Shown here: positions 26,826 through 35,169 of the stretch, one piece after another
Position numbering within the stretch: the stretch's first letter is position 1
Layout: each line of letters begins with the position of its first letter
DNA from: Ureibacillus acetophenoni
GTDB lineage: Bacteria > Bacillota > Bacilli > Bacillales_A > Planococcaceae
DNA: 64,000 bases
Direction: 5' to 3'
NCBI RefSeq assembly: GCF_900220965.1
Contig: NZ_OBQC01000004.1
Span: 124,001 to 188,000, forward strand
Program-made: the position numbers and the translations under genes
Notes under the pieces: generated by a model
Databases searched by the model: none
The model's input: only the letters and a program-made list of their open reading frames with translations
Told to the model about the DNA's origin: nothing

Positions 26826-27457
26826 TTTTCTTCCATCTCTTCACCACTTCTTTTTTTATTAAATAATTTTTACAACCTATTATTCCCCCAAATTTTGGTA
26901 GTTTCCTTTCTATGGACTATACTCTCTTTCAAGATCTTATATTGTTCAAAAACTACTTTGAACACTAAAGATATAAATTTTTATCCATTTCGATGATAAA
27001 TCCTAATCTCTTAAACTTATAAATTCTCGAAATGTGATATGTCTAGCCCTACTTAACTTAATTTGTAAACTATTACACTTGTCCTTACAAAAGTTGGGAT
27101 TTTAATTGACCATTTTAGATCTAGTGATGACACCTTAAATAACAATTCCATTACATTGTTAAAAGTCCCGAATTTTGTAGTATTTACTGTATTTAGTACT
27201 CAGTATTTTATGTAGGCAAAGTTGACTATATTCTTTTGCTCGAAAGTTTTTTTGTTACGTTCAGTATAATAAAATTGTAAAAAATGGAAGTATTTACACT
27301 AATTTGTTACCAATCTCTTAGACTAAACATCCATATAATATCAACGAGTAACCAATATCCCTAGTTTTATAATAGCAACGTGGTCCTACTTTTATGACAC
27401 GCTTTGTAATATATTTTTAACGTAAATGTGTAATATCGTAACTTAAGAGATAAAAAA
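26826..27457. other. Long AT-rich leader/promoter region of the Wzx/Wzy operon
   Basis: About 630 bp without a credible gene. It must contain the promoter of the operon starting at 26825. The only clear structure is the inverted repeat at 26944-26963. I could not pick a convincing -35/-10 pair. Confidence 0.5.
26944..26963. promoter_or_regulatory. Inverted repeat GTTCAAA-N6-TTTGAAC upstream of the polysaccharide operon
   Basis: A perfect 7-bp inverted repeat with a 6-bp spacer, about 120 bp before the Wzz-like start codon. The spacing and symmetry fit a dimeric repressor site. It does not match the SinR consensus GTTCTYT beyond the first four bases, so I do not assign a regulator. Confidence 0.4.
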
Positions 27458-27488
27458 CCCCCTTCGTGCAACGGTTGCACAAAGGGGG
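27458..27488 (-). terminator. Strong rho-independent terminator after the 50-residue gene
   Basis: On the minus strand CCCCCTTTGTGCAA pairs with TTGCACGAAGGGGG (one mismatch), followed by TTTTTT. It lies about 37 bp past the stop of the small gene at 27525 and insulates it from the operon at 26825. Confidence 0.9.
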
Positions 27489-27524
27489 AATAAAATTATA
27501 TTTATTAAATTTTTTCTTATTCAA

Positions 27525-27677
27525 TCAAACATGATCAATGCCTTGCATCTTCTCCATCAATTCCCGGAGTTGTTCAGCCAAGTCATTGACAAATTCATGT
27601 ACAGTCACAGAATCCTCATTGCCACGACGGATCCCGTATTCTAATATTTTCTTAAACTCATCCTGAATCTCAGACAT
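27525..27677 (-). CDS. Small acidic 50-residue protein
   Basis: I do not recognise the family. The peptide starts MSEIQDEFKKILEYGIRRGN and ends LMEKMQGIDHV; it is charged, rich in Glu and Leu, with no membrane segment, and the second half (VHEFVNDLAEQLRELMEKMQ) looks like an amphipathic helix. Support for a real gene: ATG with AGGGG about ten bases upstream, its own promoter with an operator-like palindrome, and a strong terminator just after the stop. It sits between the intact kinase gene and the Wzz operon, so it could be a small regulator of either. No function is claimed. Confidence 0.6.
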   Translation of the reverse strand: MSEIQDEFKKILEYGIRRGNEDSVTVHEFVNDLAEQLRELMEKMQGIDHV

Positions 27678-27730
27678 TGTTCACTTACCCCTAAAATGTT
27701 AATTTTCTCTTATAATATTTTACCATAGGA

Positions 27731-27756
27731 TTTGTAAAATGGTTATATTTTACAAA
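27731..27756 (-). promoter_or_regulatory. Promoter with operator-like palindrome for the 50-residue gene
   Basis: TTTGTAAAAT (27731-27740) and ATTTTACAAA (27747-27756) are a perfect 10-bp inverted repeat. Read on the minus strand, TTTACA inside one arm can serve as the -35 element, with AT-rich -10 candidates (TATTAT or TTATAA) 15-17 bases further on. This arrangement suggests repression by a dimer covering the -35 box. Confidence 0.5.
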
Positions 27757-27798
27757 ATGTAATCCCTTTTTAATAAACCTAACATAATTGTGATACTT

Positions 27799-28518
27799 TT
27801 ATCTTTTACCCTTTTTATCGCCATACCCATACATGTCATAGTAATATTTGCTATTTGGAAGTTTAAAGTTATTCAAGACGGCACCTAAAATTGTTGCTTG
27901 TGAAGCTTGCAAAGAAGCTTTTGCTTTCACAACATCCGACTTATCTACTGCTCCTGAATTCACTATGAGTAAAGTACCATCGCATTTGTTCGATAAGATA
28001 AGCGCATCCGAAACAGATAACACAGGCGGTGCATCAAAAATGACGATATCAAACTCTTGAACGACCGTTTCAAGAAAAAGTTCCATATTTTTTGATGATA
28101 ATAATTCACTAGGATTTGGTGGAATCGGTCCACTTGGAATTAAAAATAATCCATTGACATCCGTAACTTCAATCGCCTCAATGAACTCATGTTGTCTTGT
28201 AAGAATTGTCGAGAGTCCCTGAGAATTGGACATGGGAAATGTATAATGAAGTGTTGGTTTGCGCATATCTGCGTCAACAAGTAAAACACGCTTCCCTTCC
28301 TGCGCAAACACGATAGCTATATTCGCTGCGTTCGTAGACTTCCCTTCCCCCGGAATAGAAGAGGTAATTAACAACGTTTTCAAATCCTTATCTGGCATGG
28401 AAAATTGTAGATTGGTACGGATTGTTCGGAATTGCTCTGAAATAATATGTTGCGGTCTCTTTGCCGTGATCAACTTTCTTCCACTATTTGAACTGTAATT
28501 CTTGCTTTTACTTTTCAT
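27799..28518 (-). CDS. Tyrosine-protein kinase, CapB/CpsD/YwqD family
   Basis: About 239 residues. Walker A SSIPGEGKSTNAANIA (GEGKST near residues 57-62), Walker A' RVLLVDADMRKPTLH and Walker B FDIVIFDAPP are intact, and the C-terminus has five tyrosines in KYYYDMYGYGDKKGKR, the autophosphorylation cluster. These kinases control polymer export and sugar-nucleotide enzymes by phosphorylation. The ATG at 28518 follows AGGAGGGG. Unusually, no membrane activator gene adjoins it; the nearest Wzz-like gene is the one at 26085. No phosphatase gene of the PHP or low-molecular-weight type is visible. Confidence 0.92.
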   Translation of the reverse strand: MKSKSKNYSSNSGRKLITAKRPQHIISEQFRTIRTNLQFSMPDKDLKTLLITSSIPGEGKSTNAANIAIVFAQEGKRVLLVDADMRKPTLHYTFPMSNSQGLSTILTRQHEFIEAIEVTDVNGLFLIPSGPIPPNPSELLSSKNMELFLETVVQEFDIVIFDAPPVLSVSDALILSNKCDGTLLIVNSGAVDKSDVVKAKASLQASQATILGAVLNNFKLPNSKYYYDMYGYGDKKGKR

Positions 28519-28575
28519 AATTCCCCTCCTACCCAAACTCATAACCGATGTATATAGTCGAAATATTTACACAAT

Positions 28576-28601
28576 ATTATATTTACTATTTTAGTAAATA
28601 T
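28576..28601 (-). promoter_or_regulatory. Promoter -10 with palindromic operator for the tyrosine kinase gene
   Basis: A perfect TATAAT (minus strand, 28576-28581) abuts the inverted repeat ATATTTACTA-TTT-TAGTAAATAT (28579-28601), which occupies the spacer just upstream. The start codon is about 60 bp downstream. A repressor bound here would block RNA polymerase. The -35 element is weak. Confidence 0.45.
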
Positions 28602-28752
28602 TGTAAGTAAATAAAACTATTTTCCTAATACAAATACCTTCATTGTTCGACAATCTCTAACTTTAGTAATTGTTATTGTTAAATTTTTTCGATATTCGTG
28701 TCCCGCGTTAGATATTAAGTCTTAGCTATTAAGGGTTTTAGGGTAAGAATAA

Positions 28753-28783
28753 AAGAGTAACAGATATATATTCTGTCACTCTT
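28753..28783 (-). terminator. Hairpin terminator downstream of the repeat/VanZ segment
   Basis: AAGAGTGACAGA and TCTGTTACTCTT (minus strand, one mismatch) form a 12-bp stem with a short AT loop, followed by TTTATTCTT. It could end minus-strand transcripts from the VanZ-like gene that pass through the repeat region. Confidence 0.6.
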
Positions 28784-28851
28784 AGGTGGAGGTTAGTTAG
28801 TATGAAGTTTCGTCTTGAATGGAGTTTATGAACACGGTTCTGGAGGTTGTT

Positions 28852-29465
28852 GCGGCTTAAATGGTCTTAATAGTCATTTTGAAGACCACTTTAGTTAGGT
28901 TTTCTGTATAAAATGGTCTTCATCTACCTTATCAGGATCACTATGAGGAACTTTTCGGATGAAAATGGTCTTTATCTGGAGAATAACTCCTTCAATTTGG
29001 CAAATAAGTCTACCAAACTGGCGAATACTATCGCGATTTTGGCGAATATCCCTCCATTAGCAGGTCCAAAAAGTCATCCTGGCGAATAACTCCTTCAATT
29101 TGGCGAATATGTCTATCTAACTGGCGAATACTATCGCGATTTTGGCGAATATCCCTCCATTTGCAGATCCAAAAAGTCATCCTGGCGAATAACTCCTTCA
29201 ATTTGGCGAATAAGTCTATCTAACTGGCGAATACTATCGCGATTTTGGCGAATATTCCTCCATTTGCAGTTCCGAGAAGTTTTCCTGGCGAATAACTCAT
29301 TCAATTTGGCGAATAAGTCTATCTAACTGGCGCATTATCTACCGTATCAGGACCATTTTGGTGAACTTTTCAAATTAAAAAGGTCCTCAACACCCTTTTC
29401 ATGACCACTTTGGTGAACTTTCCAAATTAAAAAGGTCCTCATCAACATCATGAAGACCACTTTAT
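28852..29465. repeat. 103-bp tandem array nested between short dispersed repeats
   Basis: From 28976 a unit beginning CTGGCGAATAACTCC recurs at 28976, 29079, 29182 and 29285, exactly 103 bp apart, giving about 3.4 copies. Each unit contains four to five GGCGAATA cores about 20 bp apart. On both sides lie copies of another short repeat of roughly 60 bp (GGTGAACTTTCCAAATTAAA and related), with ATGACCACTTT and AAAAGGTCCTCA at its edges, seen at about 28915-28975 and twice at 29338-29465. There is no gene in this stretch. Confidence 0.85.
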
Positions 29466-29483
29466 AGGTTACCGTGACTATAA

Positions 29484-29930
29484 TCAGGCCCAGATAGCCT
29501 TTCTCACCATTAATTTTATCCCTACATAACTCATAACCCCAACAATAGCCCCACAACTATCAATCAAAACATCACTAATTTGCGCACCTCTACCAGGTAC
29601 AAAAAGCTGATGCCATTCGTCGGTGATTGCAAAGACAACGCAAATAGCAATGGATAACAAAACTGCTTTCGTTCCGCGCATCCCGGTCTTATTTAAGCTA
29701 AAAATGACAACCAACCCTAGTACTAAATAAAGGAAAAAATGGGCATATTTTCGGATCATGCCGTTAAAACTGCCTAGTTGGAATTCTTCATTCGCTACCA
29801 TATCGAAATTTACAGCAATCACTTTCGCAACTTCTTTACTTAACTCATTGGATACATGAGCCGGTTGATGAGACATATAAAAAATAAATGCCATCCATAA
29901 AACAACTGCGATCCATGCGACTTTTTTCAT
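29484..29930 (-). CDS. VanZ-like family membrane protein
   Basis: A 148-residue protein with four membrane segments. The family signature is clear: IRKYAHFFLYLVLGL in the middle and ITDEWHQLFVPGRGAQISDV before LIDSCGAIVGV. VanZ-like proteins are linked to low-level glycopeptide resistance in some hosts and otherwise have no fixed function. It is alone, flanked by repeat arrays on both sides, and starts at an ATG without a strong ribosome binding site. Confidence 0.85.
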   Translation of the reverse strand: MKKVAWIAVVLWMAFIFYMSHQPAHVSNELSKEVAKVIAVNFDMVANEEFQLGSFNGMIRKYAHFFLYLVLGLVVIFSLNKTGMRGTKAVLLSIAICVVFAITDEWHQLFVPGRGAQISDVLIDSCGAIVGVMSYVGIKLMVRKAIWA

Positions 29931-30125
29931 GATCTAAAATAACCCCTTACTAAGGTACTTTTAATACGATTTACTATATTTTTACATAATACCATCGGAA
30001 ATTGATTCTGCAAGTAATTAACAAATTACCCAATATCAAACTAACCAAGTTTCACGGAAATCAATCAAATATTTAGATATTCATAGTTCGAATTGAAATT
30101 TTGTAACACTGAGAGTTTTGCTTAT

Positions 30126-30767
30126 TTGCGAATCTTGCTAGTTAGTTGCAGTTTATATTAGTTTTACTTGCGATTTTCGGTGACTTATTTGCGATATTTG
30201 ATTTACTTGCGAATCCCACCACTTTACTTGCGATTTTGGGATGCTTACTTGCGGTTTCTATGAGTTTATTTGCGAGTTTCGAAATCCTATTTGCGATATT
30301 CACTTTACTTGCGAATTCCGTCATTTTATTTGCGATTATCAGTTACTTACTTGCGGGTTTCACATGTTTATTTGCGATTTACGGTGACTTACTTGCGATA
30401 TCGGATTTACTTGCGAATCCCACTACTTTACTTGCGAATTTCAGCTGCTTACTTGCGGTCTCTATGTGTTTATTTGCGAGTTCCCGCAACCTATTTGCGA
30501 TATTTAAATTACTTGCGTATCCCGTCACTTTACTTGCGATTTTCAACTGCTTACTTGCGGTTTTTATGAGTTTATTTGCGAGTTCCCGCAACCTATTTGC
30601 GATATTTAATTTACTTGCGTATCCCGTCACTTTACTTGCGAATTTCAGCTGCTTACTTGCGGTTTTTATGAGTTTATTTGCGAGTTTCGGTATCCTATTT
30701 GCGATATTTAATTTACTTGCGAATTCAGTCACTTTACTTGAGATTTTTAGCTGCAACTTATTTGCGA
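30126..30767. repeat. Higher-order TTGCG repeat array, 102-bp period
   Basis: About 30 TTGCG cores follow one another with spacings of 21 or 18 bp. From 30168 the order is 21,18,21,21,21,21,18,21,21,21,21,18 and so on, so the super-unit is 18 + 4 x 21 = 102 bp, repeated about six times; for example TTCCCGCAAC recurs at 30481 and 30583. Degenerate variants (TTGCGG, TTGCGT, TTGAGA) keep the spacing. Because every spacing is a multiple of three, long false open frames appear on both strands (up to 251 codons); they lack ribosome binding sites. 29931-30125 holds nothing else of note. Confidence 0.92.
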
Positions 30768-30889
30768 TATTTACCTTACTTGATCCTCCCAACAACTTAT
30801 TCCAATTTAATAAACAAAAAAACCTCCCAACAGCCCTGCATCGTGCTTCCCACACAACGCAAGTACTGTCAAAAGATTTTCCCTCATTT

Positions 30890-31807
30890 TTATATTCCTA
30901 AATGATGCTGCAATGTTGCCTGTATCTCGGCTAATTCACTTTCGTTCGGGATGTAATAATAGATCCCGTCGATTCTCGTGCCTTCGCCGTTTTTGAAGTA
31001 AAGTTGATCGATGTTGCTGAAACTTCCACCATAGTTCTTTTGAATGTTTTGGATTTCTTCAAAGGTAATGTTCATAGCCACATTGTTTTTCAAAATGTCC
31101 AGAGCAGATTGATAATTGAAAACGCTGTTTAATGAAACACCCTTCTTCAACACTTCTTGGATCACTTGTTTTTGTCGATCTTGGCGTCCAAAATCTCCAG
31201 ATGGATCATCATAACGCATACGAACGTAAGCTAACGCCTGCTCGCCATCCAACGAAATCGGTCCTTCTTCAAATGTCGCACTTCCCGCTGTAAAGGCGAA
31301 TGAATTTTGAACCGTTATGCCGCCAACAAAGTCCACAATCTCCATAAACCCTTCCATATTCACCTTCGCCACATAGTCAATCGGAATATCAAGCAATGCT
31401 TCCACCGTCAGAACAGACATCTCCATTCCACCAAAAGCATACGCATGGTTGATTTTATCCTTCGTCCCCATGCCAATTATTTCAGTATAAGTATCCCGCG
31501 GAATACTTAACATTTTCGTCGTTCCTTCTTCCGGATTCACCGTCAAAAGTATCATCGTATCCGAACGCCCAACATCACCAGTTCGCTCATCCACTCCTAA
31601 TATCAATGCAGAAAACGGATGTTTATCAGCGACATCAATCGCTTCATTCCGCTTGTCACTTACCCAATCTTCCTTCTCTTCAGAAATTGGTGTATAAATC
31701 TCATCAACAGTCTGTTTTACATCGTTATACACTTTTACAGCAACAATCACAGCAATCGCTACCACAACGAGTGCAACTATCCCGACCCATTTCCAAACTT
31801 TTTTCAT
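30890..31807 (-). CDS. LytR-CpsA-Psr (LCP) family cell-wall polymer transferase
   Basis: About 305 residues: one N-terminal membrane anchor (WVGIVALVVVAIAVIVAVKV) and an external LCP domain with ALILGVDERTGDVGRSDTMI, LSIPRDTYTEI, KINHAYAFGG, VDFVGGITV and LAYVRMRYDDPSGDFGRQDR, whose arginines bind the pyrophosphate-lipid substrate. Such enzymes attach teichoic acids or capsular polysaccharide from undecaprenyl carriers to peptidoglycan. The ATG at 31807 is chosen because AGAGGAG lies about seven bases before it; the open frame extends to 31840. It lies beyond the repeat arrays from the polysaccharide locus but is a natural partner for it. Confidence 0.93.
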   Translation of the reverse strand: MKKVWKWVGIVALVVVAIAVIVAVKVYNDVKQTVDEIYTPISEEKEDWVSDKRNEAIDVADKHPFSALILGVDERTGDVGRSDTMILLTVNPEEGTTKMLSIPRDTYTEIIGMGTKDKINHAYAFGGMEMSVLTVEALLDIPIDYVAKVNMEGFMEIVDFVGGITVQNSFAFTAGSATFEEGPISLDGEQALAYVRMRYDDPSGDFGRQDRQKQVIQEVLKKGVSLNSVFNYQSALDILKNNVAMNITFEEIQNIQKNYGGSFSNIDQLYFKNGEGTRIDGIYYYIPNESELAEIQATLQHHLGI

Positions 31808-31840
31808 AACGTACTCCTCTTCAATTATTCGTACAGTCAA

Positions 31841-32067
31841 TTATTATATAAACATAGCTTTTATTTTATATTGCTGTAATAAACTAAATAAAGTATTCTA
31901 AAAACTTTCACAACATAACTATTCAAAATAATAAATTCTAATTACAAACAAAGTTTATTTTAATTCACATAACAAAACTAAACAATGGTTATTGTATGGA
32001 AAAATGACCAACATACTTCTATCATAATAAAATATGCAACCCGTTTTACACGAAGTAGTACATACAA
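31841..32067. other. AT-rich intergenic region upstream of the LCP gene
   Basis: No gene is supported here. A 64-codon open frame (31955-32149, minus) overlaps a terminator and a better small gene and is rejected. The promoter of the LCP gene should be in this stretch, but I see no clear hexamer pair. Confidence 0.4.
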
Positions 32068-32093
32068 CAAAAAAAAGACAGGTTCGCCCTGCC
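32068..32093 (-). terminator. Terminator after the 35-residue gene
   Basis: Minus strand GGCAGG-GCGAA-CCTGTC followed by eight T. It begins eight bases after the TGA of the small gene at 32101. Confidence 0.85.
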
Positions 32094-32100
32094 CGTAATT

Positions 32101-32208
32101 TCAAAATATACTCATAATAATCTTTATCCACCCAAAAATGGAAACCCAAAGAATCGCACTTAAAATGAAACCATTGAATAATCCGAAAAAAAATCGATTA
32201 TCTTCCAA
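32101..32208 (-). CDS. Small 35-residue single-pass membrane protein
   Basis: The peptide starts MEDNRFFFGLFNGFILSAIL and ends WIKIIMSIF: a short charged head and one long hydrophobic helix. The start is TTG at 32208 with AAGGAG nine bases upstream, and a canonical terminator begins eight bases after the stop, so the unit is compact and convincing although too short for usual gene callers. It lies between the LCP gene and the AAA+ regulator on the same strand. I do not recognise a family and assign no function. Confidence 0.6.
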   Translation of the reverse strand: MEDNRFFFGLFNGFILSAILWVSIFGWIKIIMSIF

Positions 32209-32332
32209 TGTTACCACTCCTTATTTTAAGGATTGGCAAAATTCGAAATAATAAACGAACTTTCTCGGTATTTGCTTCGTAACCTAAATGGTAATAACTT
32301 TCTAAATTTCCACGTTAAATAAACATAAAAAA

Positions 32333-32379
32333 ACCTTCCAAATTTGAATATTGTTTGCACAATAAACAACCTAGAAGGT
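32333..32379 (-). terminator. Terminator after the AAA+ regulator gene
   Basis: Minus strand ACCTTC at the base pairs with GAAGGT, and inside it TTGTTT pairs with AAACAA; seven T follow. It starts about 40 bp past the regulator stop at 32419. Confidence 0.7.
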
Positions 32380-32418
32380 ATTTTCAATATAACCCGTTCC
32401 CATTGTTATTTTCACTTC

Positions 32419-34155
32419 TCACAATGTCTCTCGATACTTTTCTAAAAACAATTCACCTTTTCTAGAAATTGTTGTTCCAGACCGACCTTGTCTAACATTT
32501 AATAACTCTAAATCATTAAGAACCTCAAGACGTAAACGGATTTGCTGTACGCTTAGTTCAATCCCTTTACTTTGAAGTCTTTCTTTAACTACATTGCGTC
32601 CGTAAGATTCATGTAGTTTCTTCCCCTGTTCGAACACTTCCAAAATCGCTATGCTTTCTTCTAGAAACCCATGTTCCTCGATACGTAAGACAAGGCTATT
32701 CCATTCAGACTCTAACATCATTTGGGGAAGTAATGTTTTTTCCATATTTTTTTCTAGTCGACCTTTAATATAATATGGTAATAAATCAAAAGATAACTTC
32801 TTTCCTTTTAAACAAGCAATATAGGAAATGGCGTTAAATAATTCTTTAACATTCCCCGGCCAAGTATATTGCATTAAAACATGTATTATTTCTTGAGGTA
32901 TTTCCAAATCGTTTCTTTGTAAATAAGATTTTAAATACATATCGATTAGTGCTTCAAAATCTTCTTTTCTTTCTGATAAAGAAGGAACTTTACAAGTGAA
33001 AATAGTTAAATGATAGAATAGATCTTTTCGAAATTTATTGTCTTCTACTAATAATGAAAGATCCGATTTACTTGTAGTAATTATTCTAACTTGAATAGGT
33101 ATAGGTAAATGACCGCCAATCCGAATGATTTTGCCTTCTTCAAGCACATGTAAGATTCTACCTTGAACTGATAAAGGCATTTCATCTATCTCTTCAATAC
33201 ACAAGGTTCCCCCATTTGCCAATTCAAATAGACCAGGTGTAATTTTCCCATCTATTTCAGAACCAAATAAATCTCTTTCTAAAATATCTAAAGGTCTTGC
33301 GGCACAATTAATATTAATATAAGGTCCTTCTTTAACAAGAGATTCATTATGAATTGATTGTGCTAACATTCGCTTTCCAGTACCAGTTTCACCATAAATA
33401 TGTACAGGATTATTTAATCCTGCAAAAATTTTTAACATATATAATGTATCTTTCATAGCTTGACTAAACGCAACAACATCATCAAAACAGTATTTTGCCT
33501 TACTATCTGATATAGTTTCAGCCCTTTGATTACTTATAGAATCAAGTTTATAATTTCCAGTTAGACTGGACAAAACTACTAAGGATTTCATATAACGCTC
33601 AATTAATAAAGTTCGTGAATATTGCAATTCAAATACATCGCAAATCTCAAACACAGTTTCTATAGATAAGAGACGAAATCCAATATTAATGACCTCAGCT
33701 ATACCATCTGGGACAAGTTTCATTTCTCCAGGTGTAATAACGAAATCAATTTGTTCTGGAATTGTCTCACCTGGATGATAAGCATAATATTTATGTTCCG
33801 AAACTACTTCCTTTAGAGCTTGAATAGTCTCTTCGGTAGTTAGTTCACTATCATTAACCACTAAAATCCTTTTTCCTTTAGGTGAAGAGAGTAGTTTGGA
33901 CATATTTACATAATTAAGGCTTCTCTTGCCTGAGATACATTTTGCGCCTTCAGGTACAAAGGGTTGTACTAGCGGATAAATAATATTTCCACCTAGTACG
34001 ATAATTTCATCTTTTGCAATCTTTTCACGTGCAAGATCTTTTATGGTAATAGGGCGAATACGCACCATATCGCCAATTATAATTTTCATTTGTTTTGTTA
34101 CTTGTGACAAGTAGTCATCCTGTATTGAAATAATCGTTACAATCTTTTCTCCCAA
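32419..34155 (-). CDS. NtrC-type AAA+ regulator lacking the GAFTGA motif
   Basis: A 578-residue protein. Residues 1-210 are an unrecognised, probably sensory domain. The AAA+ domain starts near SQAMKDTLYML and has Walker A GETGTGKRML, Walker B-like GGTLCIEEIDEMP and the arginine-finger region RKDLFYHLTIF, ending at YTWPGNVKELFNAI. Where sigma-54 activators have GAFTGA, this one has SEIDGKITPGLFELANGG, so canonical contact with sigma-54 is not possible. The C-terminus looks like a winged helix (VQQIRLRLEVLNDLELLNVR) instead of a Fis-type helix. The start is TTG. It lies 44 bp after the last transporter gene and probably regulates that operon. Confidence 0.82.
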   Translation of the reverse strand: MGEKIVTIISIQDDYLSQVTKQMKIIIGDMVRIRPITIKDLAREKIAKDEIIVLGGNIIYPLVQPFVPEGAKCISGKRSLNYVNMSKLLSSPKGKRILVVNDSELTTEETIQALKEVVSEHKYYAYHPGETIPEQIDFVITPGEMKLVPDGIAEVINIGFRLLSIETVFEICDVFELQYSRTLLIERYMKSLVVLSSLTGNYKLDSISNQRAETISDSKAKYCFDDVVAFSQAMKDTLYMLKIFAGLNNPVHIYGETGTGKRMLAQSIHNESLVKEGPYININCAARPLDILERDLFGSEIDGKITPGLFELANGGTLCIEEIDEMPLSVQGRILHVLEEGKIIRIGGHLPIPIQVRIITTSKSDLSLLVEDNKFRKDLFYHLTIFTCKVPSLSERKEDFEALIDMYLKSYLQRNDLEIPQEIIHVLMQYTWPGNVKELFNAISYIACLKGKKLSFDLLPYYIKGRLEKNMEKTLLPQMMLESEWNSLVLRIEEHGFLEESIAILEVFEQGKKLHESYGRNVVKERLQSKGIELSVQQIRLRLEVLNDLELLNVRQGRSGTTISRKGELFLEKYRETL

Positions 34156-34198
34156 AGTCTTTTCACTCCCACTTTATACCTAATAAAAAGCATAACTA

Positions 34199-35167
34199 CT
34201 AATCATATAAGTGGCAAGCTGTAAAGTGACCAGGTTCTACTTCTTTTAGTTCGGGAACTACTGTTTTACAAATTTCCATACAAGATTGACAACGTGGATG
34301 GAAAGTACAACCTGATGGGGGATTGGAAGGGCTCGGAATATCCCCTTGCAAAATAATTCTTTCCCTTTTCATCCTAGGATCTGCCACAGGAACTGCAGAC
34401 ATTAGCGCCTTAGTATAAGGATGCAATGGATTACCATATAAAGACTCCTTATCAGTAATCTCTACAATTTTCCCTAGGTACATTACACCTACACGATCAC
34501 TTATGTGTTCTACTACACTCAAATCATGTGAAATAAAGAGGTAGGTCAAACCAAATTCCTTTTGTAGATCTTGCATTAAATTCAATACTTGAGATTGAAT
34601 AGATACATCTAAAGCAGAAACAGGTTCATCAGCTACAATAAGCTTTGGATTAACCGCAAGAGCCCGCGCAATACCTATACGTTGCCTTTGTCCTCCACTA
34701 AATTCATGCGCATAGCGATTAGCATGATAGGAAGTCAAACCAACATACTCAAGTAATTCATGCACTCTTTTCTCTCTTTCTTTTTTAGTTAACATTTTAT
34801 GAACGATTAACGGCTCAGAGATTAGTTCTCTAATTGTCATCCTTGGATTTAAAGATGCGTATGGATCTTGAAAAATCATTTGGAATTCTTTTCTTGTTTC
34901 ACGTAATTGCTTATTATTTAACTTGCTAATATCTTTACCATTAAACCAAATTTCACCGTCTGTAGGAGCAAGTAAACGCATGATCATACGTCCCGTTGTC
35001 GATTTTCCACAGCCACTTTCTCCTACTAATCCTAACGTCTCACCCTTTTTAATCGCTAATGAGATTCCATCTACAGCCCGGACGAATGAATTATTTTTAC
35101 TAAATAATCCTTTTTGAACTGGAAAGTATTTCTTTAAACCTTTCGCTTCTATCAACAATTCTCCCAT
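34199..35167 (-). CDS. Peptide ABC transporter ATP-binding protein (OppF/DppF type)
   Basis: A 322-residue ABC ATPase: Walker [11 protein letters not shown]-loop [12 protein letters not shown], signature [16 protein letters not shown], Walker [14 protein letters not shown] and the H-loop. The C-terminal oligopeptide extension has [14 protein letters not shown], whose cysteines resemble the iron-sulphur-type motif of Opp/Dpp ATPases. It overlaps nearly end to end with the OppD-type gene upstream (two bases apart). It forms the nucleotide-binding heterodimer with that protein. Confidence 0.94.
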   Translation of the reverse strand: MGELLIEAKGLKKYFPVQKGLFSKNNSFVRAVDGISLAIKKGETLGLVGESGCGKSTTGRMIMRLLAPTDGEIWFNGKDISKLNNKQLRETRKEFQMIFQDPYASLNPRMTIRELISEPLIVHKMLTKKEREKRVHELLEYVGLTSYHANRYAHEFSGGQRQRIGIARALAVNPKLIVADEPVSALDVSIQSQVLNLMQDLQKEFGLTYLFISHDLSVVEHISDRVGVMYLGKIVEITDKESLYGNPLHPYTKALMSAVPVADPRMKRERIILQGDIPSPSNPPSGCTFHPRCQSCMEICKTVVPELKEVEPGHFTACHLYD

Positions 35168-35169
35168 TT

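Noticed and set aside
26944-26963. SinR operator
   Set aside because: Only GTTC matches the SinR consensus GTTCTYT, so the regulator is left unnamed.
27731-27756. GlnR/TnrA site
   Set aside because: The TGTNA and TNACA halves are spaced too widely for the 17-bp TGTNAN7TNACA consensus.
29347-29556. A 69-codon minus-strand frame at the VanZ gene end
   Set aside because: It overlaps the end of the VanZ-like gene and the short repeats; a shadow frame.
30126-30767. CRISPR array
   Set aside because: Spacing of 18-21 bp is far too short for repeat plus spacer, the intervals themselves repeat, and no cas gene is near.
30146-30901. A 251-codon open frame on the plus strand through the TTGCG array
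   Set aside because: No ribosome binding site; it exists because all repeat spacings are multiples of three, and equally long frames occur in other frames and on the minus strand (158 codons at 30379-30855).
31955-32149. A 64-codon minus-strand frame
   Set aside because: It runs through a clear terminator and overlaps the better supported 35-residue gene in another frame; it has no ribosome binding site.
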